From: Bacteroides faecium
Lineage (GTDB): Bacteria; Bacteroidota; Bacteroidia; Bacteroidales; Bacteroidaceae
Direction of reading: 5' to 3'
Assembly (NCBI RefSeq): GCF_012113595.1
Contig: NZ_CP050831.1
Coordinates: 2,232,001 to 2,296,000 of the forward strand
Length of the DNA stretch: 64,000 bases
Shown: positions 23,243 through 31,997 of the stretch, piece by piece
Layout: every line of letters starts with the position of its first letter
Numbering within the stretch: the first letter of the stretch is position 1
The notes under the pieces: generated by a model
The model's database searches: none
What the model was told of the DNA's origin: nothing
What the model saw: the letters and a program-made list of their open reading frames with translations, nothing else
Translations under genes and position numbers: made by a program

Positions 23243-25579
23243 ATGAAAAACAGATTGATTGCTTTACTGGTACTTTTTACAGTCATTATCTTTAGTAGTG
23301 CACAGGCACAAACTACTGCCCGTAAATTTGAGGCTGGCAAGAATACATTCTTGCTCGACGGTAAACCATTTGTGGTGAAAGCGGCCGAACTGCATTACAC
23401 CCGCATTCCACAGGCATATTGGGACCATCGCATTGAAATGTGCAAAGCGTTGGGGATGAATACGATTTGTATTTATATCTTTTGGAATATCCATGAACAG
23501 GAAGAAGGAAAGTTCGACTTCTCCGGTCAGAATGATATTGCCGCTTTCTGCCGTACCGCACAGAAACATGGCATGTATGTCATTGTCCGTCCCGGCCCGT
23601 ATGTATGTGCGGAGTGGGAGATGGGTGGACTTCCCTGGTGGCTGCTGAAGAAAAAAGACGTGGCATTGCGCACGCTCGACCCTTATTATATGGAACGTGT
23701 CGGCATCTTTATGAAAGAAGTCGGCAAGCAACTGGCTCCGCTGCAAGTAAATAAAGGCGGTAATATCATCATGGTGCAGGTGGAAAACGAGTATGGTTCT
23801 TATGGGACAGACAAACCTTATGTATCTGCCGTACGTGATTTAGTCCGTGAATCGGGTTTCACCGATGTTCCTTTGTTCCAATGTGACTGGAGCAGTAACT
23901 TTACCAACAACGCGCTTGACGACCTGATTTGGACGGTAAACTTCGGAACAGGAGCCAATATCGACCAGCAATTCAAGAAACTGAAAGAGCTTCGCCCCGA
24001 AACTCCGCTGATGTGCAGTGAATTTTGGAGTGGCTGGTTCGACCATTGGGGACGCAAGCATGAGACACGCCCTGCCAAAGATATGGTGCAAGGTATCAAG
24101 GATATGCTCGACCGCAATATCTCTTTCAGTCTCTATATGACTCACGGTGGAACAACCTTCGGTCATTGGGGCGGCGCTAACAATCCGGCTTATTCTGCCA
24201 TGTGCAGTTCTTATGATTATGATGCGCCAATCAGTGAACCCGGTTGGACGACAGAGAAATACTTCTTATTGCGTGATTTGTTGAAAAACTATCTCCCGGC
24301 TGGCGAGACATTGCCGGAAGCTCCCGCTGCATTGCCTGTAATAGAGATTCCCGAATTTCACTTCACTAAAATAGCTCCGCTTTTCTCTAACCTGCCGGAA
24401 GCGAAACACTCGGTGGATATTCAACCGATGGAACAGTTCAACCAGGGGTGGGGAACAATCTTGTATCGCACAACTCTGCCTGAAACTACTGCCGCAGGCA
24501 CAACCTTGAAGATAACAGAAGTGCACGACTGGGCACAGATATATGCCGACGGCAAGCTCCTGGCTCGTTTAGACCGTCGCAAGGGTGAATTTACAACTAC
24601 GCTTCCCGCACTGAAGAAAGGTACGCAACTGGATATTCTTGTTGAAGCGATGGGACGTGTCAACTTTGACAAATCCATCCATGACCGGAAAGGTATCACC
24701 GAAAAGGTGGAACTAATCTCCGGCAATCAGACGAAAGACCTGAAAAACTGGACAGTATATAACTTCCCGGTAGACTACTCTTTCATCAAAAACAAAAAGT
24801 ATAGCGACACCAAAATCCTGCCGACCATGCCTGCCTACTACAAGAGCAGCTTTAAACTGGATAAAGTCGGAGATACCTTCCTCGACATGAGCACATGGGG
24901 CAAAGGCATGGTTTGGGTGAACGGTCATGCAATGGGACGTTTTTGGGAAATCGGTCCACAGCAAACCCTCTTCATGCCAGGCTGCTGGCTGAAAGAAGGA
25001 GAGAATGAAATCCTTGTCCTGGACTTGAAAGGTCCGGCAAAAGCCACCATCAAAGGCTTGAAGAAACCTATCCTCGATGTACTTCGTGAAAAAGCACCGG
25101 AAACACATCGCAAAGAAGGCGAAAAACTGAATTTGTCAACAGAGAAAGCCGTATATGAAGGCGCCTTTACCCCGGGCAACGGCTGGCAGGAAGTACGCTT
25201 CACCGCTCCGGTGAAAGGACGTTTCTTCTGTCTCGAAGCATTGTCTCCGCAAGCAAACGATAACATTGTCGCCATTGCAGAATTTGAAGTATTAGGTGCG
25301 GACGGCAAACCGGTATCCCGCGAACATTGGAAGATTCGTTACGCCGACAGCGAAGAAACCCGCAGCGGCAACCGTACCGCCGATAAGATATTCGACTTGC
25401 AGGAATCCACTTTCTGGATGACAGTGGATAATGTGGCTTATCCTCATCACTTGGTGATTGACTTGAGTAAAGTGGAAACGGTGACAGGCTTCCGTTATCT
25501 TCCCCGTGCCGAAAAGAATTATCCGGGCATGATTCGCGAATATCGTGTATATGTGAAACCTGCGGATTTCAAATATTAA
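23243..25579 (+). CDS. GH35 beta-galactosidase with C-terminal discoidin-like domain
   Basis: 778 residues. The signal peptide ends near SSAQAQ. The GH35 barrel covers about 28-350, with the acid/base Glu183 in VENEYGSYG and the nucleophile Glu260 in CSEFWSGW; RPGPYVCAEWEMGGLP and THGGTTFGHWGG are family signatures. Beta-sandwich domains follow (galactose-binding-like, WVNGHAMGRFWEIGP). The last 140 residues read like an F5/8 discoidin domain (VRFTAPVKGRFFCLEAL ... VIDLSKVETVTGFRYLP). It should release terminal beta-galactose in the periplasm or at the surface. It is the first gene of the enzyme block that fits arabinogalactan breakdown. Confidence 0.92.
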   Translation: MKNRLIALLVLFTVIIFSSAQAQTTARKFEAGKNTFLLDGKPFVVKAAELHYTRIPQAYWDHRIEMCKALGMNTICIYIFWNIHEQEEGKFDFSGQNDIAAFCRTAQKHGMYVIVRPGPYVCAEWEMGGLPWWLLKKKDVALRTLDPYYMERVGIFMKEVGKQLAPLQVNKGGNIIMVQVENEYGSYGTDKPYVSAVRDLVRESGFTDVPLFQCDWSSNFTNNALDDLIWTVNFGTGANIDQQFKKLKELRPETPLMCSEFWSGWFDHWGRKHETRPAKDMVQGIKDMLDRNISFSLYMTHGGTTFGHWGGANNPAYSAMCSSYDYDAPISEPGWTTEKYFLLRDLLKNYLPAGETLPEAPAALPVIEIPEFHFTKIAPLFSNLPEAKHSVDIQPMEQFNQGWGTILYRTTLPETTAAGTTLKITEVHDWAQIYADGKLLARLDRRKGEFTTTLPALKKGTQLDILVEAMGRVNFDKSIHDRKGITEKVELISGNQTKDLKNWTVYNFPVDYSFIKNKKYSDTKILPTMPAYYKSSFKLDKVGDTFLDMSTWGKGMVWVNGHAMGRFWEIGPQQTLFMPGCWLKEGENEILVLDLKGPAKATIKGLKKPILDVLREKAPETHRKEGEKLNLSTEKAVYEGAFTPGNGWQEVRFTAPVKGRFFCLEALSPQANDNIVAIAEFEVLGADGKPVSREHWKIRYADSEETRSGNRTADKIFDLQESTFWMTVDNVAYPHHLVIDLSKVETVTGFRYLPRAEKNYPGMIREYRVYVKPADFKY

Positions 25580-25639
25580 ATTATCGTATATCAATAATCA
25601 TACACCAATTATCACCATACACCAAGCATTGAATGTAAA

Positions 25640-26611
25640 ATGAATATGAAGAAATATACCACCCTCTTGGCACTCCTTTTTACAGGAGTGCTAACCGGCT
25701 ATTGCCAGCAATCCGCCTACCTGTTTGTTTACTTCACCGGAAATAAGATGAGCGAAGAAGCCATTCGAATGGCTGTCAGCCTTGACGGATATAATTATAA
25801 AGCCCTGAATGACAACCAACCGATACTTGATTCCCGTGTGATAAGCTCTACGGGTGGAGTACGCGACCCCCATATCCTGCGTTGTGAGGATGGCAAAACA
25901 TTCTATATGGTGGTTACCGACATGGTATCCGGGAACGGATGGGATTCCAATCGTGCCATGGTACTGTTGAAATCGAAAGACCTGGTGCACTGGACTTCCA
26001 ACATAGTGAATATTCAGAAGAAATATCCCAATCAGGAAAATCTGAAACGTGTATGGGCTCCCCAAACCGTCTATGACAAGGAAGCCGGAAAATATATGGT
26101 ATATTGGTCAATGAAACATGGCAATGGCGCAGATATTATTTATTATGCGTATGCCAATAAGGATTTTACCGACCTCGAAGGCGAACCGAAACCCTTGTTT
26201 CTGCCGAAGAACGGAAAATCATGTATCGACGGAGACATTATCTACAAAGACGGGCTTTATCACCTGTTCTATAAGACGGAAGGGGATGGCAATGGAATCA
26301 AAAAAGCGACTACCACCTCTCTGACTTCCGGACAATGGACGGAATCGGATGATTATAAACAACAGACGAAAGAAGCTGTGGAAGGTGCAGGCATCTTCCC
26401 GCTGATAGGCTCGGACAAATATATCTTGATGTACGACGTATATATGAAAGGCAAATACCAGTTTACGGAAAGTACCGACCTGGAAAACTTTAAAGTGATA
26501 GACCATGCCGTCAGCATGGATTTCCATCCCCGTCACGGCACCGTGATACCTATCACCGGAAAGGAACTGAACCGCCTGTACAAGGCCTATGGAAAACCGG
26601 AAGGCCTATAA
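25640..26611 (+). CDS. GH43-like five-bladed propeller glycosidase
   Basis: 323 residues with a signal peptide ending near GYCQQ. The three GH43 catalytic positions are present: base Asp76 in VRDPHIL, pKa-modulating Asp197 in SCIDGDII, and acid Glu248 in AVEGAGIF. Blade repeats end in SKDLVHWTS and STDLENFKV, typical of the clan. Arabinanase, arabinofuranosidase or galactosidase activity is possible; I do not assign a subfamily. It lies 60 bases after the GH35 gene. The start at Met1 (MNMKK) or Met3 is undecided. The genes around it suggest an arabinose- or galactose-containing side chain as target. Confidence 0.82.
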   Translation: MNMKKYTTLLALLFTGVLTGYCQQSAYLFVYFTGNKMSEEAIRMAVSLDGYNYKALNDNQPILDSRVISSTGGVRDPHILRCEDGKTFYMVVTDMVSGNGWDSNRAMVLLKSKDLVHWTSNIVNIQKKYPNQENLKRVWAPQTVYDKEAGKYMVYWSMKHGNGADIIYYAYANKDFTDLEGEPKPLFLPKNGKSCIDGDIIYKDGLYHLFYKTEGDGNGIKKATTTSLTSGQWTESDDYKQQTKEAVEGAGIFPLIGSDKYILMYDVYMKGKYQFTESTDLENFKVIDHAVSMDFHPRHGTVIPITGKELNRLYKAYGKPEGL

Positions 26612-26743
26612 CAAGCCGAAGTAAATCACGGCTTTACTACTGGATAATCATACATACTACTGGAAAGGTGTACAAATTATTCTTGTTAATTTGCTGCTTG
26701 CTATGCTTTTGAATAATAATTGGTAATTTTACACTTAAAAGGT

Positions 26744-26774
26744 ATTCGCTGTAACAGTGAAACTCTTATCTTTG
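26744..26774 (+). promoter_or_regulatory. Promoter of the GH51-GH97 unit
   Basis: A -33-like TTCG (26744-26747) and a full-match -7 TATCTTTG (26767-26774) are 19 bases apart, putting the transcript start near 26781. This lies inside the N-terminal extension of the open frame (ATG at 26720) and so favours the start at 26804. Confidence 0.6.
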
Positions 26775-26803
26775 CGATTGATAATCTTAATGATACTTAT
26801 GCC

Positions 26804-29263
26804 ATGAGAAAATTATTCCTGCTGTCAGTTGTCTTGTTTTTGTCGTTTCAACAGGTCACTTTAGCTGCAATCAAAGAAACGGCGAGCGTACCGGATTCTG
26901 TATCTCTTTTCTCCTACGCCACCCGCAGCGACGACGGGCGGAGCGGACTTCGTTTTGCATGGAGCATGGACGGGAAACACTGGTTCGAAGTAGGTCAGGG
27001 AACAGGCTATCTCCGTTGTGATTATAGTCGTTGGGGTTCACAGAAAAAGATGCTCGACCCATTCTTGAAACAGCTTCCCGGTGGAGAATGGCTCTGTACT
27101 TGGAAACTGAATGCCCATGACGGATACGGACAGGCAAAATCAAAAGACTTGGTTTATTGGGAAAGCCAGAGGTATCCCCGGACAACTTCTGATTTTGAAG
27201 GCACAAGAACTAAGGCAATTATTGCCGGACAAGAACAGACAGGAAATATCAACCGTGTGTCTTGGGCAATAGTGGACGAACTGACGAAGAATTATGAAAG
27301 GAACCAATATCGAAATGCTTTGCATGCGGAACGTCCCGTACAGGACAAAGAACGTTTCGCCGGACTGAAACCTGTAAAGGCTACCATCACGGCGCAACCG
27401 GAAGAAACAAAGGAAATCAGTGATTTACTGTTGGGTATCTTCTTTGAGGATATTAACTACTCTGCCGATGGTGGCTTATACGCAGAATTGGTTCAAAACA
27501 GGGATTTCGAATATGACCCGTCCGACCGTGAGGGGGATAAGAATTGGAATAGTACCCATTCCTGGAATTTGAAAGGGGAGAATGCGGCATTTACAATAAA
27601 CACAACGAACCCTATCCATCCGAACAACCCTCATTATGCTGTATTGGATATAAAGCAGCCGGGAGCTGTGTTGATAAATACAGGTTTTGACGGTATAGCT
27701 CTTAAAGCTGCCGAAAAGTATAATATCTCTTTGTTTGGCCGTATCCCGGCAGGGTATAAGTCCAATAAACTACTCATACGTCTGGTAGATGCCAATGGCA
27801 CAGTACAGGGAGAAACCTCAATTACAGTTTCTTCCCGTTCATGGAAGAAATATAAAGCGGTATTGACCGCAAAAGCATCTGCAGATACACATTTGGAACT
27901 CCAACCGCAATCAATAGGTGAAGTCGAACTGGATATGATTTCTTTATTCCCGCAGAATACATTCAAAGGCAGAAAGAACGGACTGCGTGCCGATTTGGCT
28001 CAGACGCTTGCTGATATGCATCCCCGCTTTGTCCGTTTCCCCGGTGGCTGTGTGGCTCATGGCGATGGTCTGAAGAATATCTATCAATGGAAAAATACGA
28101 TTGGCTCGCTGGAAGCCCGTAAACCCGCCCGCAATCTCTGGGGATATCATCAGAGCATGGGACTGGGGTATTATGAATATTTCCAGTTCTGTGAAGACAT
28201 AGGTGCCGAACCGCTGCCGGTACTTGCTGCCGGTGTCCCTTGTCAGAATTCCGCTTGTCACGGTGATTTGAGAGGCGGACAGCAAGGCGGGATTCCGATG
28301 AGTGAAATGCCGGCTTATATTCAGGACATTCTGGATTTGATAGAATGGGCGAACGGTGACGCGAAAAAGACAAAATGGGGAAAGGTGCGTGCCGAAGCCG
28401 GGCATCCGAAACCTTTCAATCTGAAATATATCGGTATTGGTAACGAAGACCTTATCACTGATATCTTTGAAGAACGTTTCACTATGATTTTCAATGCGAT
28501 AAAAGAGAAATATCCCGAAATAACCGTTGTAGGTACTGTCGGTCCTTTCAATGAGGGCACGGATTACGTCGAAGGTTGGAAACTGGCGGATAAACTGGGT
28601 ATTCCTATGGTAGACGAACATTATTATCAGTCTCCGGGCTGGTTCCTGCATAACCAGGATTTCTACGATAAATACGACCGCAGTAAAAAAACAAAAGTTT
28701 ATCTGGGTGAATATGCCACCCATATCCCCGGACGAAAGGCCAATATGGAAACTGCATTGACCGAAGCCCTTTACCTCACAGCTTTGGAACGCAATGGTGA
28801 TGTTGTAAGTATGACTTCTTATGCTCCTTTGCTGGCGAAAGAAAAGCATACCCAATGGAGCCCGGATTTGATTTACTTCAATAACCGTGAAGTGAAACCG
28901 ACCACCGGATATTATGTCCAGAAGCTATATGGACAGAATGCAGGGGACCACTATATCCCTTCACAGATAAGCCTGGATAATCAAGACAACCGTGTGAAAC
29001 TTCGTGTAGGTTCTTCCATTGTCCGTGACAGCAAGACCGGAGATGTAATTGTGAAGTTGGTGAACTTATTGCCAGTCAGTGTGGAAACAGAAGTGCAATT
29101 ACCGGGAATTGACGGTATTCAGTCTTCTGCTACAAGAACGGTATTGGCAGGTGCCCCGGAATCAACTCCGCTTCCTATAACCGATACAATCGAAATAGGA
29201 ACAAACTTCAAGCAACAATTACCTGCTTATTCATTTACAGTGATTCGTCTAAAAACAAAGTAA
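26804..29263 (+). CDS. GH51 alpha-L-arabinofuranosidase with N-terminal GH43-like half domain
   Basis: About 819 residues from the chosen start. The signal peptide ends near FQQVTLAA. Residues about 35-135 look like the first blades of a GH43-type propeller (FAWSMDGKHWFEVG, LDPFLKQLPGGEWLCTW, SKDLVYWESQ). The remainder is GH51: LLGIFFEDINYSADGGLYAE, RFPGGCVAHG, acid/base Glu548 in GIGNEDL, DEHYYQSPGW, and nucleophile Glu636 in YLGEYA. It should remove L-arabinofuranose branches. An ATG at 26720 would add 28 residues, but a strong promoter sits within that stretch, and MRKLFLLSVVLFLSF is a normal signal sequence. The GH97 gene follows after 4 bases. Confidence 0.9.
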   Translation: MRKLFLLSVVLFLSFQQVTLAAIKETASVPDSVSLFSYATRSDDGRSGLRFAWSMDGKHWFEVGQGTGYLRCDYSRWGSQKKMLDPFLKQLPGGEWLCTWKLNAHDGYGQAKSKDLVYWESQRYPRTTSDFEGTRTKAIIAGQEQTGNINRVSWAIVDELTKNYERNQYRNALHAERPVQDKERFAGLKPVKATITAQPEETKEISDLLLGIFFEDINYSADGGLYAELVQNRDFEYDPSDREGDKNWNSTHSWNLKGENAAFTINTTNPIHPNNPHYAVLDIKQPGAVLINTGFDGIALKAAEKYNISLFGRIPAGYKSNKLLIRLVDANGTVQGETSITVSSRSWKKYKAVLTAKASADTHLELQPQSIGEVELDMISLFPQNTFKGRKNGLRADLAQTLADMHPRFVRFPGGCVAHGDGLKNIYQWKNTIGSLEARKPARNLWGYHQSMGLGYYEYFQFCEDIGAEPLPVLAAGVPCQNSACHGDLRGGQQGGIPMSEMPAYIQDILDLIEWANGDAKKTKWGKVRAEAGHPKPFNLKYIGIGNEDLITDIFEERFTMIFNAIKEKYPEITVVGTVGPFNEGTDYVEGWKLADKLGIPMVDEHYYQSPGWFLHNQDFYDKYDRSKKTKVYLGEYATHIPGRKANMETALTEALYLTALERNGDVVSMTSYAPLLAKEKHTQWSPDLIYFNNREVKPTTGYYVQKLYGQNAGDHYIPSQISLDNQDNRVKLRVGSSIVRDSKTGDVIVKLVNLLPVSVETEVQLPGIDGIQSSATRTVLAGAPESTPLPITDTIEIGTNFKQQLPAYSFTVIRLKTK

Positions 29264-29267
29264 TATT

Positions 29268-31214
29268 ATGAAGAAATTGCTATGTATCTTAATAACGTTT
29301 CTAGGTCTGAACACTCTTGCTGCACAAGATGTAGTGGTAAAGGGACCGGATGAGAAACTGCAATTAGTAGTATTTGTACAGAATGAAGAAAAGCCCTGTT
29401 ATTCTGTTACCTATAACGGAAAAACAATGCTGGAGAAATCCCCTTTAGGTATCAATACCAATATAGGAGATTTTACAAAAGGCTTGAAACTGACCGGACA
29501 TGCTGTTGAAGTGATAGATACGGTATATCAACAGACGTGCATTAAAACGTCCCAAATACATTATCGCGCCAATGAACTGACTTGTAATCTCGAGAATGCA
29601 CAAGGTCAAAAGATAGGCATTGTTTTTCGTGTGAGTGATAATGATATTGCTTTCCGCTATACTTTGCCGAGACAAGACGGGAAAGGGAGTGTTACCGTCA
29701 ATAATGAACAGACCGGCTTCCGTTTCCCGCAACAGACTACTACTTTCCTGTGTCCGCAAAGCGACGCCATGATTGGCTGGAAACGCACGAAGCCGAGCTA
29801 TGAAGAAGAATATAAAGCGGATGCGCCGATGAGCGAACGCTCGCAGTACGGACATGGATATACCTTCCCTTGTTTGTTCCGTATAGGTGATGACGGCTGG
29901 GTATTGGTTAGTGAGACAGGCGTGGACAGCCGCTATTGCGGTTCCCGTTTGAGCGATGTCAGTGAAGGCAATCTATATACTGTCTCGTTCCCGATGGCGG
30001 AAGAAAACAATGGGAACGGAACAGTTTCCCCGGCATTCGCACTTCCCGGCGCTACTCCCTGGCGTACTATTACCGTTGGCGAGAACCTGAAACCGATAGT
30101 CGAGACTACGGTTGCCTGGGATGTGGTAACTCCCCTCTACGAAACGAAACATGATTATCGTTTCGGACGCGGCACATGGAGCTGGATTCTTTGGCAGGAT
30201 GACAGCATCAATTATGACGACCAGATTCGCTATATAGATTTTGCCGCCGCTATGGGGTATGAATATGCACTAATTGATAACTGGTGGGATACACGCATCG
30301 GACGCGACCGGATGAAATCTTTGATGGAATATGCCCGCAACAAAGGTGTGGAACTGTTTTTATGGTATAGTTCTTCCGGCTATTGGAATGATATAGAACA
30401 AGGACCTGTCAACCATATGGATAATGCCATCATCCGCAAGCGTGAAATGAAATGGCTGCAAAGTCTGGGTGTGAAAGGAATCAAAGTCGATTTCTTTGGT
30501 GGCGACAAACAGGAGACAATGCGTCTGTATGAAGACATCCTCAGTGATGCCGACGACCACGGGCTGATGGTCATCTTCCACGGCTGTACCATCCCTCGCG
30601 GTTGGGAGCGTATGTATCCGAACTACGTAGGTAGCGAAGCCGTACTGGCATCCGAAAATATGGTGTTTAACCAGCACTTCTGCGATGAAGAAGCATTCAA
30701 TACTTGCCTGCATCCGTTTATCCGCAATACGGTAGGCAGTATGGAATTTGGCGGCTGCTTCCTGAACAAACGTCTGAACCGTAACAATGACGGCGGTACG
30801 ACTCGTCGCACTACTGATATATTCCAATTGGCTACCACCGTATTGTTCCAGAACCCTGTTCAGAACTTTGCCCTTGCCCCGAATAATCTGAATGATGTTT
30901 CTCCGGTTTGCATGGACTTTATGAAAGCAGTTCCCACCACTTGGGATGAAACACGTTTCATTGACGGGTATCCCGGGCAATACGTAGTTTTGGCACGCCG
31001 ACACGGTGACACTTGGTATGTTGCTGCCGTGAATGCCGGAAAAGAACCGTTGAAACTGAAACTGGATTTGGAAATGTTTGTTGGAAAAACGATTTCTCTT
31101 TATAAGGATGATAAAAAAGGAGAACCGCAACTTGTGCCGTTAAAGGTGAAGGAGAATGGTAAAGTACAATTGGACGTTTATTCTCAAGGGGGTGCTGTGT
31201 TGATGAACGACTGA
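29268..31214 (+). CDS. GH97 glycosidase, retaining (alpha-galactosidase-like) type
   Basis: 648 residues with a signal peptide ending near NTLAAQ. The N-terminal super-beta-sandwich (about 20-270) leads into a catalytic barrel (RGTWSWILWQDDSINYDDQ, YALIDNWWDTRIG, VKGIKVDFFGGD) and a C-terminal beta-sheet domain. Asp408 in KVDFF is where the retaining GH97 enzymes carry their nucleophile; inverting members use glutamates elsewhere. Known retaining members act on alpha-galactosides and beta-L-arabinopyranosides, both found in arabinogalactans. It is the last gene of the upstream half of the enzyme block, and the 783-base gap with hairpin array 3 follows. Confidence 0.9.
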   Translation: MKKLLCILITFLGLNTLAAQDVVVKGPDEKLQLVVFVQNEEKPCYSVTYNGKTMLEKSPLGINTNIGDFTKGLKLTGHAVEVIDTVYQQTCIKTSQIHYRANELTCNLENAQGQKIGIVFRVSDNDIAFRYTLPRQDGKGSVTVNNEQTGFRFPQQTTTFLCPQSDAMIGWKRTKPSYEEEYKADAPMSERSQYGHGYTFPCLFRIGDDGWVLVSETGVDSRYCGSRLSDVSEGNLYTVSFPMAEENNGNGTVSPAFALPGATPWRTITVGENLKPIVETTVAWDVVTPLYETKHDYRFGRGTWSWILWQDDSINYDDQIRYIDFAAAMGYEYALIDNWWDTRIGRDRMKSLMEYARNKGVELFLWYSSSGYWNDIEQGPVNHMDNAIIRKREMKWLQSLGVKGIKVDFFGGDKQETMRLYEDILSDADDHGLMVIFHGCTIPRGWERMYPNYVGSEAVLASENMVFNQHFCDEEAFNTCLHPFIRNTVGSMEFGGCFLNKRLNRNNDGGTTRRTTDIFQLATTVLFQNPVQNFALAPNNLNDVSPVCMDFMKAVPTTWDETRFIDGYPGQYVVLARRHGDTWYVAAVNAGKEPLKLKLDLEMFVGKTISLYKDDKKGEPQLVPLKVKENGKVQLDVYSQGGAVLMND

Positions 31215-31395
31215 AACACAAAAAGTTTACCCGATAAAATGTTCCATTTTTAAGAATTAACATTGAATACGGTTGGAGAAATTCGACCAATTAGAAATGA
31301 TAGTGCATAAAATAATGCATAAATATGGTATATTACTCTACCTTTTTGAAGAAAAGATGCATGGATATGCGTAGTAATGAAGCTTTCTAAGGTTT

Positions 31396-31456
31396 GTTCC
31401 TCACCGAGAAACGATGTGTTCCTCGGTGAGGAACGGAACGACGCTCACCGGGGAAC
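31396..31456. repeat. Phased hairpin array 3 with alternative folding
   Basis: Units at 31396-31412 (GTTCCTCACCGAGAAAC), 31418-31434 (GTTCCTCGGTGAGGAAC) and 31440-31456 (degenerate left arm) are spaced 22 bases. Two exclusive structures are possible. One is a 13-base perfect stem (31396-31408 with 31422-31434). The other is a 23-base stem with one mismatch (31408-31430 with 31444-31466). The first unit differs from the array-1 unit at only 2 of 17 bases. It lies in the 783-base gap between the GH97 and GH154 genes. Confidence 0.85.
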
Positions 31457-31466
31457 ACATCGTTTC

Positions 31467-31965
31467 ATATAAAGCAAGGGAGTAACCAGCCTTTTAGACG
31501 GCTATTTTGCTCTAGTTATCACTGAAATTGTGAAACTTGAAATATGTCAATCTGAGAATAAAATGAGTACATGTTCTTTATATTTCATCTCATACTAGTG
31601 TCTTTTGTACTCGTTTTGATAGAAAATGATGCTTATTGGAAAATTGGAGAATCTGTTTAAATCAAAATTCTTCTCTTTTTTAGCATAGGGCTTAAAGCCC
31701 CCGCATATTTCTAATTACAAATTGATAAAATATTCATTTTTTCATATTCTGTCCTTTGGGTTGATTTTTCATTGTTGTAATCAGTGGTTAAGCCTTAATT
31801 TTTGAAGAACCCGTTATCCACCCATTCTGCTTACAAATTATAGAAGTGGGTTGATAGGTGGAAACCTTACTGATTTCGTATGTAATAAGTGCATATGTAT
31901 GAAAAATGGTCTCTTTGTATCCCTTTTTTGACACAAATTTAGACGTTATTATTATGAGTATGAAC
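31467..31965. other. AT-rich intergenic stretch without a visible gene
   Basis: Between array 3 and the GH154 promoter I see no credible coding region. A 13-base palindrome GGGCTTAAAGCCC lies at 31688-31700, and a weak bulged stem around 31818-31850 (CCCATTCT with AGAAGTGGG). The length is unusual for this compact region. Confidence 0.5.
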
Positions 31966-31973
31966 TATCTTTG
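31966..31973 (+). promoter_or_regulatory. -7 promoter element for the GH154-GH43-GH145-GH105 operon
   Basis: TATCTTTG, a full match to TAnnTTTG, 25 bases before the GH154 start. The -33 region has only a weak GTTATTA, so activation by a regulator is plausible. Confidence 0.55.
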
Positions 31974-31997
31974 TAAACGAAAAACCTAAATAATATC

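Noticed and set aside
26720..26803. N-terminal extension of the GH51 protein
   Set aside because: A well-spaced promoter lies inside it, and a standard signal peptide begins at 26804.
31297..31374. 25-codon open frame starting MIVHKIMHKYGILLYLF
   Set aside because: No promoter, no context and no recognisable motif. Chance frames of this size are expected in AT-rich gaps.
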